DNA of 62,526 bases from Bacillus sp. ISL-34 (lineage in GTDB: Bacteria > Bacillota > Bacilli > Bacillales > DSM-1321), in NCBI RefSeq assembly GCF_018613325.1, contig NZ_JAGGQJ010000040.1:1-62526 (forward strand), written 5' to 3'. Positions 7,278-17,605 of this stretch are shown here, in pieces; the first letter of the stretch is position 1, and each line of letters opens with the position of its first letter. Below the pieces are notes generated by a model. It worked only from the letters and a program-made list of their open reading frames with translations, had not been told where the DNA came from and ran no database searches. The position numbers and the translations under genes were made by a program.

Positions 7278-8726
7278 ATGGACATAACAGAAGGAAATAA
7301 AAAAGTTTTATTAATTGTACTGATTGCTGGCTGTTTTTTATCGACCTTAAATCAGACTTTATTAAATGTTGCATTGAGTGGTTTAATGGAAGTATTTGAT
7401 GTAACCGCCGCAACTGTACAATGGTTATCAACAGGGTTCATGCTAGTGAACGGTGTTTTAGTGCCGATTACTGCCTTTTTAATGAAACGGTGTACAACAA
7501 GACAGCTTTTTATTAGCTCGATGTTCTTTTTGTTCATCGGATCTGTACTTTGTGCATGTGCGGGGAATTTTGGCGTGCTGCTAACGGGAAGAATGATTCA
7601 AGCAATTGGTGCCGGAATTATTATGCCTCTAATGATGACAGTTATTTTATATTTATATCCTAGCGAAAAGCGTGGAAGTATTATGGGGACAATTGGCTTT
7701 GCGATGATTTTTGCTCCAGCCATAGCCCCTACATTATCTGGTTTTATCATTGAATATGTTTCATGGAGATGGCTATTTATTGGGTTAATTCCCTTTATAT
7801 TAATCGTCATAGTTCTAGCGATCAAATATTTAATGAATGTTGCCGAGACAACAAAAGCAAAATTAGATCTCGCAAGTGTCATTTTATCAACGATTGGTTT
7901 TGGCTGTATATTATTTGGATTTAGCAGCGCAGGAAGCAAGGGCTGGGATGATCTCGTAGTCATTATTATAATAATTGTCGGAATGATCGTGACGACCCTA
8001 TTTTGTTTACGTCAAATGAAATCCAGCGATCCATTATTGAATTTATCTGTATTCAAGTATAAAATTTTCACGCTCACATCTTTCATCAATATACTAATTA
8101 CGATGATCATGTATGCGGATTTGATTCTATTACCAATTTACTTGCAAAATGGACGAGGTTTTACAGCATTTGAAGCAGGTTTACTGTTATTACCTGGAGC
8201 TGTGATTAATGCCTTCTTATCCCCTGTCACAGGTAAAATGTATGATAAATATGGTGCAAAACCACTCTTTATTACAGGTTTGTTATTTATCATTGTTTCG
8301 ATGTGGGGAGTCATAGATATAAACGAATCCACAACCTATAGCTATTTAATGGTTCGTACCATAATATTACGAATTGGTTTGAGCTTTATTACCATGCCAT
8401 TAAATACAGCAGGGTTGAATGCTTTACCAAGAGAATTGGGTTCCCATGGTTCAGCTGTAAATAATACCATCCGCCAATTGTCAGGTGCTATTGGAACGGC
8501 AGTCGTCATCACAGTGTATACAATGCAAGCAACTTCACATGCTTCTGAGCTATCAATGAAAAATGAAAATATATCAGCTATTCAACTAAAGGCATTAGCT
8601 TCTATCTTTGGCTCAAGTGATGCCTATGTTTTTATGTTAGTCTTATCTTTTGTGGCTTTAATTTTCGCATGCTTCATGCCGAGAAAAGCGGTAATCAAAA
8701 AAAGCGAGAGTAAATCTCATAACTAA
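7278..8726 (+). CDS. DHA2-family MFS multidrug exporter, 14 membrane segments
   Basis: A 482-residue membrane protein with about 14 hydrophobic segments. The motifs GRMIQAIGAGIIMPL, an APAIAPTLSGFI antiporter-type segment and SWRWLF are typical of EmrB/QacA-like proton-driven drug exporters. A TetR-like repressor gene lies divergently upstream, the usual arrangement for efflux pumps. The start codon at 7278 is unusual. The GGGG ribosome site fits better to an ATG at 7273, which opens a four-codon frame (MKWT, stop) overlapping the exporter start. Codon use looks AT-richer than in the ribosomal genes. The transported drug is unknown. Confidence 0.87.
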   Translation: MDITEGNKKVLLIVLIAGCFLSTLNQTLLNVALSGLMEVFDVTAATVQWLSTGFMLVNGVLVPITAFLMKRCTTRQLFISSMFFLFIGSVLCACAGNFGVLLTGRMIQAIGAGIIMPLMMTVILYLYPSEKRGSIMGTIGFAMIFAPAIAPTLSGFIIEYVSWRWLFIGLIPFILIVIVLAIKYLMNVAETTKAKLDLASVILSTIGFGCILFGFSSAGSKGWDDLVVIIIIIVGMIVTTLFCLRQMKSSDPLLNLSVFKYKIFTLTSFINILITMIMYADLILLPIYLQNGRGFTAFEAGLLLLPGAVINAFLSPVTGKMYDKYGAKPLFITGLLFIIVSMWGVIDINESTTYSYLMVRTIILRIGLSFITMPLNTAGLNALPRELGSHGSAVNNTIRQLSGAIGTAVVITVYTMQATSHASELSMKNENISAIQLKALASIFGSSDAYVFMLVLSFVALIFACFMPRKAVIKKSESKSHN

Positions 8727-8756
8727 AATTGTTAACAATAGAGTATGTAAAATAAA

Positions 8757-8787
8757 GCATAACTGGGATATCCCAGTTATGCTTTTT
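8757..8787 (+). terminator. terminator after MFS exporter
   Basis: GCATAACTGGGAT (8757-8769) is followed directly by its exact reverse complement ATCCCAGTTATGC (8770-8782) and TTTTT. It is a perfect 26-base palindrome acting as terminator, about 30 bases after the stop codon. Confidence 0.88.
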
Positions 8788-8815
8788 AATATATTTCAGT
8801 CCCTCATTTTCCGGG

Positions 8816-8853
8816 CATAAAAAAGACCCCCAACCGAAATGGTTGAGAGTCTT
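8816..8853 (-). terminator. terminator after rpsI
   Basis: The minus strand reads AGACTCTCAACC, loop ATTTC, GGTTGGGGGTCT, then TTTTTTATG. It closes the rplM-rpsI operon. Confidence 0.85.
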
Positions 8854-8869
8854 TGAAACGGTAATAGAA

Positions 8870-9262
8870 TTAACGTTTTGAGAACTGAGGTGCACGACGT
8901 GCGCCTTTAAGACCGTATTTTTTACGCTCTTTCATACGTGGGTCACGAGTTAGTAAACCAGCAGTTTTAAGAGATGGACGGTATTCTGGATCAACTTGAA
9001 GCAATGCACGGGCGATACCGTGACGGATTGCTCCAGCTTGACCAGTGTATCCACCACCGCTAACGTTTACTAGAACGTCGTAATTTCCAGTAGTTTCTGT
9101 TGCAACTAGTGGTTGGTTAACAACTTCACGTAATGCTGCGAAAGGAATATATTCATTGATGTCACGACCGTTAATAACGATGCGACCTTCGCCTGGTACT
9201 AAACGTACACGAGCTACTGAGCTCTTACGGCGACCAGTACCATAATATTGAACTTGTGCCAA
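8870..9262 (-). CDS. rpsI: 30S ribosomal protein S9
   Basis: 130 residues, the usual bacterial length. It begins [18 protein letters not shown] and ends in the invariant basic tail [10 protein letters not shown], whose last residues contact P-site tRNA. It is co-transcribed after rplM with a 20-base gap, as in nearly all bacteria. A terminator follows at 8816-8853. Confidence 0.98.
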   Translation of the reverse strand: MAQVQYYGTGRRKSSVARVRLVPGEGRIVINGRDINEYIPFAALREVVNQPLVATETTGNYDVLVNVSGGGYTGQAGAIRHGIARALLQVDPEYRPSLKTAGLLTRDPRMKERKKYGLKGARRAPQFSKR

Positions 9263-9282
9263 GATAGTAACCTCCTTAGTAA

Positions 9283-9720
9283 TTATCCGCGTAATTCGTA
9301 TACTTCTGGTTGTTGAGCAGCGTGTGGGTGCTCAGCTCCAGCGTATACGTGTAATTTTTTGTAGATTTGACGACCAAGAGAATTCTTTGGAAGCATACCT
9401 TTGATAGCAAGTTCAAGCATTCTCTCAGGGTAGTTTGTACGCATTTCAAGAGCAGTTCTAGTTTTAAGACCGCCTGGATGCATAGTGTGACGGTAATAAA
9501 TTTTGTCTGTCAATTTTTTACCAGTCAAGTGGATTTTTTCAACATTGATTAGAATTACATGATCACCAGTGTCAATGTTCGGTGTAAAAGTTGGTTTATG
9601 TTTACCACGTAAGATGGATGCTACTTCAGTAGAAAGGCGACCCAAAGTTTTGCCTTCAGCGTCAATCACATACCATTTACGTTCTACTTCATTAGCTTTC
9701 GCCATAAATGTCGTACGCAT
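9283..9720 (-). CDS. rplM: 50S ribosomal protein L13
   Basis: 145 residues, aligned end to end with B. subtilis L13, including the [17 protein letters not shown] and [10 protein letters not shown] segments. The start MRTTFMAK matches the B. subtilis start MRTTPMAN, so the first ATG (9720) is kept. AGGAGG lies before it. It is transcribed from its own promoter with a leader that may bind L13. Confidence 0.98.
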   Translation of the reverse strand: MRTTFMAKANEVERKWYVIDAEGKTLGRLSTEVASILRGKHKPTFTPNIDTGDHVILINVEKIHLTGKKLTDKIYYRHTMHPGGLKTRTALEMRTNYPERMLELAIKGMLPKNSLGRQIYKKLHVYAGAEHPHAAQQPEVYELRG

Positions 9721-9812
9721 GGTTAACCTCCTAAAAAACTTTTTAATTTTTTATATTTATTTTCAATCACAATAAACTTCCGGGGCTTATCGTGGGATTA
9801 AAATACATACCA
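9721..9812 (-). promoter_or_regulatory. rplM 5' leader, candidate L13 leader RNA
   Basis: The transcript starting near 9810 has about 90 untranslated bases, including ATCCCACGATAAGCCCCGGAAG and an A/T-rich stretch before the ribosome site. Firmicute rplM genes often carry an autoregulatory L13 leader at this position. The match here is by position and general content, not by a fold comparison. Confidence 0.4.
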
Positions 9813-9816
9813 TATT

Positions 9817-9845
9817 ATATTAACTTCTCCCAGATTCATTGTCAA
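9817..9845 (-). promoter_or_regulatory. sigma-A promoter of rplM-rpsI
   Basis: TTGACA (9840-9845), a 17-base spacer and TAATAT (9817-9822) on the minus strand give a near-consensus promoter for the L13-S9 operon. Confidence 0.75.
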
Positions 9846-9987
9846 GGGAATGTTACACTAGGATAAGTTGTCTATAAAACACTCTCTGTAACTCCATAAA
9901 AAGGTCAGTATAGCGACAAACCGCTCCATTACTGATTTCATCCCGTTTTCCAGTTGTAAAAAAACTGGTATCACTTCGAAAATATTT

Positions 9988-10728
9988 TTATTTGTAAAAT
10001 ACTTTCCATAAATACAAGCCTTGGGCTGGCGCTGTTTTCCCTGCAAAACTGCGGTCCTTCTTGGCCAAAATCCCGCTCATGTCACGGGGTGACATCTTAC
10101 CGCTGCCGACATCCAGGAGCGTCCCAACCAAGATACGCACCATGTTATATAAAAAACCTTCGCCAACGAAGCGGAAAACCATGAAACCATCGCTCTCTTC
10201 AAAATCCATAACTTGTATCGTTCGAACTTTATCGACAACTTCCGTTTTTGCCGAACAAAAACTTGTAAAGTCATGTGTCCCTATCAAATAGGAGATTGCT
10301 TCCCTCATCGCCTCCCCATCTAATGGGTAGGGATAATGATAGGCGTAATTCCGCTGGAACGGATCCCGCAGTTTCGAGCGGGCTATGATATAACGGTACT
10401 CTTTCCCAGTCGTATGGAACCTCGCATGAAAATCGTCAGGCACGACTTCGACTTCCAGAACGATGATATCGGTCGGAAGAAGGGCGCTGAACGCCTTTAC
10501 CCAATTTTCCGTAGGGAATGTAAGGGGCGATTCAAAGTGGAGTACCTGCCCCTTTGCATGGACCCCTGAATCTGTCCTGCCTGAAGCAGTCACTTTTATA
10601 ATTGTGCCTTTATGCATTTGGGCCAAGACTGCCTCGAATTCACTTTGTATGGTGCGTTTCTCAGGCTGTACCTGATAACCAGCAAAATCCGTGCCGTCAT
10701 AAGCGATCACACATTTATATTTTGGCAT
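9988..10728 (-). CDS. truA: tRNA pseudouridine(38-40) synthase TruA
   Basis: 246 residues. The catalytic aspartate is Asp53 in ASGRTDSGVHA. The HARFHTTGKEYRY and FLYNMVRILVGTLLDVG segments are characteristic of TruA, which isomerises uridines 38-40 in the anticodon arm. It follows ecfT by 14 bases, so it is probably co-transcribed with the ECF module, the same arrangement as in B. subtilis. Confidence 0.97.
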   Translation of the reverse strand: MPKYKCVIAYDGTDFAGYQVQPEKRTIQSEFEAVLAQMHKGTIIKVTASGRTDSGVHAKGQVLHFESPLTFPTENWVKAFSALLPTDIIVLEVEVVPDDFHARFHTTGKEYRYIIARSKLRDPFQRNYAYHYPYPLDGEAMREAISYLIGTHDFTSFCSAKTEVVDKVRTIQVMDFEESDGFMVFRFVGEGFLYNMVRILVGTLLDVGSGKMSPRDMSGILAKKDRSFAGKTAPAQGLYLWKVFYK

Positions 10729-10742
10729 AGTTCTCTTCCTTA

Positions 10743-11540
10743 TTATGAACGTAATAAAAATAACATGACCGTTAGAATGCCTATTGAGACCATCAAAAGA
10801 CTATCACTCGTCTTCCAGTCCAATTGGCGGTATTTTGTGCGGCCTTCCCCGCCACGGTATCCTCTTGATTCCATGGCAGTTGCCAATTCCTCGGCCCGTT
10901 TGAACGAACTAACAAATAAAGGAACAAGCAGCGGTACAATCGATTTAACCCTGTCCTTTATCGGTCCAGATGAAAAGTCAACGCCCCTTGCAGTTTGGGC
11001 CTTCATGATTTTTTCCGTTTCCTCCATTAGCGTTGGAATGAATCGAAGGGCAATGGACATCATCAATGCCAGTTCGTGTACAGGCATCTTCCACTTTTTC
11101 AAGGGACCCAACAGCTCTTCCATCCCATCTGTAATGGATATCGGGGATGTCGTCAAAGTTAGAAGTGACGTAACAAGGATTAGTAAAGTAAATCTAACGG
11201 ATATGAAAAACCCTTGAATCAGACCGCCTTCATAGATTTCAAACCAACCGTATTCAAAAAGCAATTCCCCTTCTTTCGTAAAAAATATATGGAGAAGGAA
11301 TGTAAATACGATCAAGAAAAAGATTGGTTTTAACCCATTATAAAGATAGCGAAGCGGTATTTTGGAAAGACTGATCAAAAGGGTGGTGAATACAGCAAGC
11401 AAACCGTAAGAAACGACATTATTCGCCAAAAAGACGACACAAACAAACAGGAACACGAGGAGCAACTTAGCCCTTGGGTCCATCTTGTGCATCAGTGAAT
11501 TTGCAGGGACATAACGCCCGATAATCATTTTATCCAGCAT
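10743..11540 (-). CDS. ecfT: ECF transporter transmembrane protein EcfT
   Basis: 265 residues with about five hydrophobic segments and the two coupling-helix signatures, Ala-Arg-Gly at 184-186 and Ser-Arg-Gly at 225-227. These contact the two ATPases. EcfT links the ATPases to exchangeable vitamin-binding S components. The stop of ecfA2 and the start of ecfT share a base, showing tight translational coupling. One S component is encoded at 5.8-6.3 kb. Confidence 0.95.
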   Translation of the reverse strand: MLDKMIIGRYVPANSLMHKMDPRAKLLLVFLFVCVVFLANNVVSYGLLAVFTTLLISLSKIPLRYLYNGLKPIFFLIVFTFLLHIFFTKEGELLFEYGWFEIYEGGLIQGFFISVRFTLLILVTSLLTLTTSPISITDGMEELLGPLKKWKMPVHELALMMSIALRFIPTLMEETEKIMKAQTARGVDFSSGPIKDRVKSIVPLLVPLFVSSFKRAEELATAMESRGYRGGEGRTKYRQLDWKTSDSLLMVSIGILTVMLFLLRS

Positions 11541-12406
11541 CAGCGGTTCCCCCGTTTCATGGCTTTATCTATTTCTATCGCTAAATCACCGATATTAAGA
11601 CATGGATGATCAAACCGGACACCAAGTTCCTTCTGGAGCTTTAGCTGAAAACGGACCGTATCAGGGACATCCAGGCCAAGCTCCATTAATTGTTCCGGCT
11701 CTGAGAAAATTTCCTGGGGGGTTCCTTTTTTGAACACCGTACCCTTGTGCATGATAATGATGTCATCCGCGTACTTGGCTGCATCCTCCATGCTATGTGT
11801 CACCAGAATCGTTGATATGCTCCTTGCTTTATGCAGATCATAAAACATATCCATGATTTCTTTGCGTCCTCTCGGATCCAGTCCCGCTGTGGGCTCATCA
11901 AGTACCAATACTTCCGGCTCCATGGCAAGTACCCCAGCAATGGCCACCCGCCGCATTTGTCCGCCGGATAAGTCGAATGGAGATTTTTCAAGAATTTCCT
12001 CATTCAATCCGACTTGTGCGATGGCTTTCCTGGCCAGTTTCTTAGCATCGATTTCAGAAACGCCAAAATTCATCGGCCCGAAACATATATCCTTTTCAAC
12101 CGTTTCATCAAATAACTGATGTTCCGGAAACTGAAAAACAATTCCGACCTTTTGTCTTATTGGCCGCAAATCCTTTTCTTTTCTTCCGGCTTCAATCGTC
12201 CGATCCCCAATGAAAACCCGACCCTTCGTCGGTTTTAAAAGAGCATTCAAATGCTGCAGTAGCGTGGATTTCCCGGACCCTGTATGCCCGATGATCGCGG
12301 TATAGGTTCCCGGCTCCATTGAAATATTGACATCATGAAGGGCTAGATGTTCAAAAGGAGTATTCACCTGATAGCGGTATTCTACATCATCGAGTGTAAT
12401 TCGCAT
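11540..12406 (-). CDS. ecfA2: ECF transporter ATPase EcfA2
   Basis: 288 residues, ABC ATPase. Walker [10 protein letters not shown] is at 40-48, the signature LSGGQ at 146-150 and Walker B VLVLDEP at 166-172. It pairs with EcfA1 to drive vitamin uptake. Its start overlaps the end of ecfA1 by 25 bases, with the GAAGGA ribosome site inside ecfA1. Function follows from family membership and operon context. Confidence 0.96.
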   Translation of the reverse strand: MRITLDDVEYRYQVNTPFEHLALHDVNISMEPGTYTAIIGHTGSGKSTLLQHLNALLKPTKGRVFIGDRTIEAGRKEKDLRPIRQKVGIVFQFPEHQLFDETVEKDICFGPMNFGVSEIDAKKLARKAIAQVGLNEEILEKSPFDLSGGQMRRVAIAGVLAMEPEVLVLDEPTAGLDPRGRKEIMDMFYDLHKARSISTILVTHSMEDAAKYADDIIIMHKGTVFKKGTPQEIFSEPEQLMELGLDVPDTVRFQLKLQKELGVRFDHPCLNIGDLAIEIDKAMKRGNR

Positions 12407-13221
12407 AAATCCTTCACCAACTCTTCCTCTGTCAAATGCCCATCAACTACACGAACACCATTTTTTTGTAACTCCTTGGTTAGTTTCACTGAAAAGGGAA
12501 TATCCAGACCAAGAGCAATCAATTCTTCCTCTAACTCAAAAATATCCTGAGGCGATCCTTCACGATATAACCGACCTTGGTTCATGACTATCATTCGATC
12601 AGCTTTCGCGGCTTCCTCAAGATCATGGGTGATTGATATGACAGTAATCTCGTTTTCCTGCTTTAATTCCCTGACTGTTTCTAGCACTTCTTCACGGCCT
12701 CTTGGGTCAAGCATGGAGGTTGCTTCATCTAAGATGATTATGTCTGGCTGCAAGGCTATTACACCTGCTATGGCCACTCTTTGCTTTTGACCGCCGGATA
12801 GATGGTGCGGCTCTTGATTAAGAAAGTCATTCATTTTAACCTTATTTAACGCACCATGAACACGCTCCACCATAACCTGCTGAGAAACACCGGCGTTTTC
12901 TAAACCAAAAGCCACATCATCCTGAACTGTAGTGCCTACAAATTGATTATCTGGGTTTTGAAAAACCATGCCAATTTTCTGGCGTACATCCCAAACGGAT
13001 TCTTCTGTCAAAAGTTGATCATTAATCGTAATGGTACCTGAGTTAGCGAACTGAAGACCATTCAGTAACTTCGCTAATGTCGACTTGCCAGAACCATTAT
13101 GTCCGACAATCGCAAGCCACTCCCCCTGATGAATATCAAAAGAAACATCATCCAAGGCGTTTCGAGACTGACCCTCATATTTAAAAACAATATTATTTAA
13201 AGAAACCAGCTTCTTCACCAT
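12382..13221 (-). CDS. ecfA1: ECF transporter ATPase EcfA1
   Basis: 279 residues, ABC ATPase. Walker [10 protein letters not shown] is at 40-48, the Q-loop sits in [11 protein letters not shown], the signature LSGGQKQR at 141-148 and Walker B ILDEATSM follows. It is the first gene of the ecfA1-ecfA2-ecfT-truA operon. Upstream lies a roughly 370-base spacer to rplQ that holds a hairpin-rich element ending in a terminator-like stem about 90 bases before the start codon. Confidence 0.96.
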   Translation of the reverse strand: MVKKLVSLNNIVFKYEGQSRNALDDVSFDIHQGEWLAIVGHNGSGKSTLAKLLNGLQFANSGTITINDQLLTEESVWDVRQKIGMVFQNPDNQFVGTTVQDDVAFGLENAGVSQQVMVERVHGALNKVKMNDFLNQEPHHLSGGQKQRVAIAGVIALQPDIIILDEATSMLDPRGREEVLETVRELKQENEITVISITHDLEEAAKADRMIVMNQGRLYREGSPQDIFELEEELIALGLDIPFSVKLTKELQKNGVRVVDGHLTEEELVKDLCELHSMM

Positions 13222-13307
13222 GTGGCCCTCCTCGTCCTCGACTGCACTCGTCTAATCTAAACTCTGCTCACTTATATAAATATAGTGGTTTTTCCTTCTG
13301 AAAATAT

Positions 13308-13480
13308 AAAAAAACGCTGCACCCCTTCCACCGAAAGAATTTTCGGTAAATTAAGAGCAGCTAACAGCGGGCCTGTTACGAAAAACAGGTTATCTTATAA
13401 TCGCTTATCAAAAGCGGGAAGGGATGCTTGAGCTAGACGTGAAGGCTCCCTGCATAATACAGGTTCCGCCAGCCATCGTA
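13308..13480 (-). ncRNA. candidate structured leader or small RNA upstream of ecfA1
   Basis: On the minus strand four hairpins follow each other. GGCT...AGCC with inner CCTG/CAGG spans 13444-13474. CGCTT/AAGCG spans 13402-13416. CCTGTT/AACAGG spans 13372-13389. Last comes a larger stem with CCGAAA/TTTCGG inside and CGCTG or GCTGC pairing outside (13315-13369), ending in seven T residues. This looks like an attenuated leader of the ECF operon or an independent small RNA. It fits no riboswitch class I know. No clear promoter was found. Confidence 0.4.
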
Positions 13481-13527
13481 ACACTCAATGCGAATTTCTA
13501 AATGACAGAATTTCTATTTTAAAAATA

Positions 13528-13577
13528 GAAAAAGGGCATAGAACAAGTGAGTATATTCATTTGTCCAGCCCTTTTTC
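13528..13577. terminator. terminator after rplQ
   Basis: GAAAAAGGGC (13528-13537) and GCCCTTTTTC (13568-13577) enclose a second short stem. It ends the alpha operon just after rplQ. The symmetrical A and T tracts could work in both directions. Confidence 0.8.
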
Positions 13578-13587
13578 ATCGTTGTTA

Positions 13588-13950
13588 TTAAACTAATTCA
13601 ATAACCACGACTGGTGCACCGTCACCGCGGCGTGGACCAACTTTCATGATACGAGTGTATCCACCTTGACGTTCTTCATAACGTGGAGCCACGTCACTGA
13701 ATAGTTTTTGAAGGGCATCTGTGCCATTCTCAGCGTCAGCGATTTCGTTACGGATGAAAGATGCAGCTTGACGGCGTGCATGCAAGTCACCACGTTTACC
13801 AAGAGTGATCATTTTATCTACTACAGAACGTAATTCCTTTGCACGTGCTTCAGTAGTTTCAATGCGCTCATGGATAATAAGATCCGTAGCTAAATCACGA
13901 AGTAATGCTTTACGTTGTGCGCTAGTGCGTCCTAACTTTCTGTAACCCAT
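13588..13950 (-). CDS. rplQ: 50S ribosomal protein L17
   Basis: 120 residues, standard length for Bacillus. It begins [20 protein letters not shown] and contains the [12 protein letters not shown] segment. Last gene of the S10-spc-alpha array after rpoA, with its terminator immediately downstream. Confidence 0.98.
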   Translation of the reverse strand: MGYRKLGRTSAQRKALLRDLATDLIIHERIETTEARAKELRSVVDKMITLGKRGDLHARRQAASFIRNEIADAENGTDALQKLFSDVAPRYEERQGGYTRIMKVGPRRGDGAPVVVIELV

Positions 13951-14033
13951 TAGAGATTCCCTCCTTTGTTGAAGTTCTATATTGTGTGTCTATAACAAGG
14001 CTCACAACATAATGGATTGATTCCGCCATGTTA

Positions 14034-14978
14034 TCAGTCGTCTTTACGAAGACCTAAGCCTAATTCTTCTAGTTTCGCTTTCACTTCTTCAAGTGATTTA
14101 CGTCCTAGATTACGTACTTTCATCATATCTTCTTCCGTTTTATGAGCTAGCTCTTGAACGGTATTGATTCCAGCACGTTTCAAGCAGTTGTAAGAACGAA
14201 CAGAAAGGTCTAATTCTTCGATCGTCATCTCAAGAACTTTTTCTTTTTGATCTTCTTCTTTTTCAACCATAATTTCAGCATTTTGAGCTTCATCGGTTAA
14301 ACCAACAAAGATATTTAAATGCTCTGTTAAAATCTTAGCTCCAAGTGCTACCGCTTCTTGCGGACCAGTACTGCCATCAGTCCAAACATCGAACGTTAAC
14401 TTGTCAAAGTTAGACAACTGTCCAACACGTGTATTTTCAACTTGGAAAGATACGCGTGAAACTGGAGTGTAAAGAGCATCGATTGGAATTACACCAATTG
14501 GCTGGTCTTCTCTCTTGTTTTGAACAGCAGGAGTGTAGCCGCGGCCGCGACGTGCAGATAAACGCATACGCATATGACCGTTTTTACCAATTGTAGCAAT
14601 ATATAAATCCGGATTAAGAATTTCTACATCACTATCATGAGTGATATCAGCAGCCGTGATGACTCCGTCACCTTGAACGTCAATTTCTAGCGTCTTCTCT
14701 TCATCAGAGTAAATCTTAAGAGCTAGTTTTTTTACATTAAGAATGATAGATGTTACATCTTCCACGACGCCTTCAATTGTTGAGAACTCATGTAGCACTC
14801 CATCAATTTGTATAGCTGTGACAGCAGCACCTGGGAGTGAGGATAAAAGGATACGACGTAAGGAGTTACCCAATGTAGTACCATACCCACGCTCTAGTGG
14901 CTCTACGACGAATTTACCGTATTTGGTATCGTCGTTGATTTCAACCGTTTCGATTTTTGGTTTTTCTATTTCGATCAT
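14034..14978 (-). CDS. rpoA: RNA polymerase alpha subunit
   Basis: 314 residues. The N-terminal dimerisation domain contains [20 protein letters not shown], and an acidic linker (EKEEDQKEK) leads to the C-terminal domain with NCLKRAGI and [15 protein letters not shown], which binds UP elements and activators. I chose the start MIEIEKPK at 14978, which has GGAGGG before it and matches the family length. A longer in-frame extension to 15029 has no support. Confidence 0.98.
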   Translation of the reverse strand: MIEIEKPKIETVEINDDTKYGKFVVEPLERGYGTTLGNSLRRILLSSLPGAAVTAIQIDGVLHEFSTIEGVVEDVTSIILNVKKLALKIYSDEEKTLEIDVQGDGVITAADITHDSDVEILNPDLYIATIGKNGHMRMRLSARRGRGYTPAVQNKREDQPIGVIPIDALYTPVSRVSFQVENTRVGQLSNFDKLTFDVWTDGSTGPQEAVALGAKILTEHLNIFVGLTDEAQNAEIMVEKEEDQKEKVLEMTIEELDLSVRSYNCLKRAGINTVQELAHKTEEDMMKVRNLGRKSLEEVKAKLEELGLGLRKDD

Positions 14979-15155
14979 CAATAAACCCTCCTTCAAAACG
15001 TCAAAACCCCGGCAAGTAAACGAAGTCACTTAAACCGAAATTCCCCATGTATACGTTCCCGCTGTGCGCAACAACTGAAAATTAATCCTCTGTAAGAACG
15101 CAAACTCAGTATTATATCCCATTATTGACAGGAATACAAAATCTATACAGAAAAA

Positions 15156-15560
<405 letters not shown>

Positions 15561-15567
15561 TTACTAA

Positions 15568-15933
15568 TTATTTTTTCTTGTTAGCTACAGTACGACGAGG
15601 TCCTTTACGCGTACGAGCATTGTTTTTTGTATTTTGACCGCGAACAGGAAGACCACGACGGTGACGTAAACCACGGTAAGAACCGATTTCCATTAAACGT
15701 TTGATGTTTAGGGAGATTTCACGACGAAGGTCGCCTTCTACTTTAAGCTTGTCAATGATATCACGAATTTTGTTCAATTCGTCTTCCGTTAAGTCACGAA
15801 CGCGAGTTTCTTCAGAAACGCCTGCTTCTGCAAGAATCTTGATCGCTGTTTGTTTTCCAATACCATAAATATATGTTAATGAGATAACAATACGTTTGTC
15901 ACGGGGAATATCTACTCCAGCAATACGTGCCAT
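15568..15933 (-). CDS. rpsM: 30S ribosomal protein S13
   Basis: 121 residues, head protein of the 30S subunit that contacts the P-site tRNA and the 50S bridge B1. The start [13 protein letters not shown] at 15933 is chosen over an ATG four codons upstream, because it fits the family and has the GGAGGTGC ribosome site. The basic C-terminus ([24 protein letters not shown]) is complete. Confidence 0.98.
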   Translation of the reverse strand: MARIAGVDIPRDKRIVISLTYIYGIGKQTAIKILAEAGVSEETRVRDLTEDELNKIRDIIDKLKVEGDLRREISLNIKRLMEIGSYRGLRHRRGLPVRGQNTKNNARTRKGPRRTVANKKK

Positions 15934-15955
15934 GCTTGAGTGCACCTCCTTCTAT

Positions 15956-16075
<120 letters not shown>

Positions 16076-16109
16076 CTAACCTCCTTATACAGATCGGAGC
16101 GTAACCGGA

Positions 16110-16328
16110 TTATTTGAACCGGTATGTGATTCTGCCGCGAGTTAGATCATACGGGGAAAGCTCAACCGTAACTTTATCTCCAGGCAAAATGCGAATAAAG
16201 TGCATACGAATTTTACCGGATACATGAGCTAAAACAGTATGACCATTTTCTAATTCTACCTTAAACATTGCATTTGGCAAAGTCTCTTGTACTGTGCCTT
16301 CTACTTCAATTACATCATCTTTCGCCAT
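16110..16328 (-). CDS. infA: translation initiation factor IF-1
   Basis: 72 residues, an OB-fold protein beginning [18 protein letters not shown] and ending RGRITYRFK, almost identical to B. subtilis IF1. It binds the 30S A site during initiation. The true start is 16328, preceded by AGGGAG. A longer frame to 16403 exists, but its extra N-terminal residues ([14 protein letters not shown]) are the remains of the upstream map gene. Confidence 0.97.
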   Translation of the reverse strand: MAKDDVIEVEGTVQETLPNAMFKVELENGHTVLAHVSGKIRMHFIRILPGDKVTVELSPYDLTRGRITYRFK

Positions 16329-16349
16329 TAAAGTGATTCTCCCTTCTCT

Positions 16350-16843
16350 ATGCGTGAACCTATTAAAGGTACACATCTTTCCGTCAACATTACTACAGTC
16401 CAATTATCCTCATAAGTCTTACAATTCTGCATCAAGTATTCACCATTTTGTAGAACCAGGCTTTAACTGAGGACCTTTATCAGTTGGACCGAAATGAGGA
16501 TTTTATGGGTCCTCATGTAAGTCTTGACCGATTCCGTGACCGACATACTCTCAAAATAGAGAAGCAATTAGTCTCGACATAGGTTTGAATAGCATGGGAG
16601 ATGTTTGAAAGGCGCACGCCTGACATAGCTTCTTTCAACCCTCTATATCACGACTCTTTAGGAATCCCAATAGAGTCACTGCATTTCTTCATCAATTTTG
16701 CCGACCGGATATGTCCATGAAGATCACTTAAAAAGTAATCGCCCAATTCAGGGAATACCAAGTACAAGAACCTGATTAATAAATGTGCGAATGCTCTCGC
16801 GAAATCCATTATACCCTTTGTATTATAGGAATGCACCAAGTTT
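16350..16843 (-). pseudogene. map: decayed methionine aminopeptidase gene (map)
   Basis: Translating the minus strand gives pieces of type I methionine aminopeptidase in the correct order but in shifting frames. They are YKGYNGFRESI, a degenerate LVLGIP, WTYPVGKIDEE, GLKEAMSGVRLSNISHAIQT, EYVGHGIGQDLHEDP, NPHFGPTDKGPQLKPG, and finally DNWTVV and VDGKMCTF just before infA. Compared with B. subtilis Map about 49 N-terminal residues and an internal stretch after LVLGIP are absent. Several stops (for example TAA in place of a glutamine codon right after HEDP) and frameshifts break the rest. The gene sits at the normal map locus between adk and infA. A functional copy must lie elsewhere, since the enzyme is essential. 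Confidence 0.88.
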
Positions 16844-16893
16844 AACTAGTAAGTTATAAAAATGGTATGAATTTCATAAATCAATACGAATGA

Positions 16894-17559
<666 letters not shown>

Positions 17560-17605
17560 TCAAACTCTATAATGGGTAAAGGGAACAAGCCGTTCCCAAA
17601 ACTCA

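Noticed and set aside
9846..9987. Possible small gene between rplM promoter and truA
   Set aside because: Only a frame overlapping the truA 3' end without ribosome site; nothing supported.
16329..16403. N-terminal extension of IF-1
   Set aside because: The extra residues (VDGKMCTF) derive from the map 3' end, and the ribosome site and family length fix the start at 16328.
16648..16839. 63-codon reading frame on the minus strand between adk and infA
   Set aside because: It is a chance frame through the decayed map gene; its residues follow the map protein only in short out-of-frame pieces.
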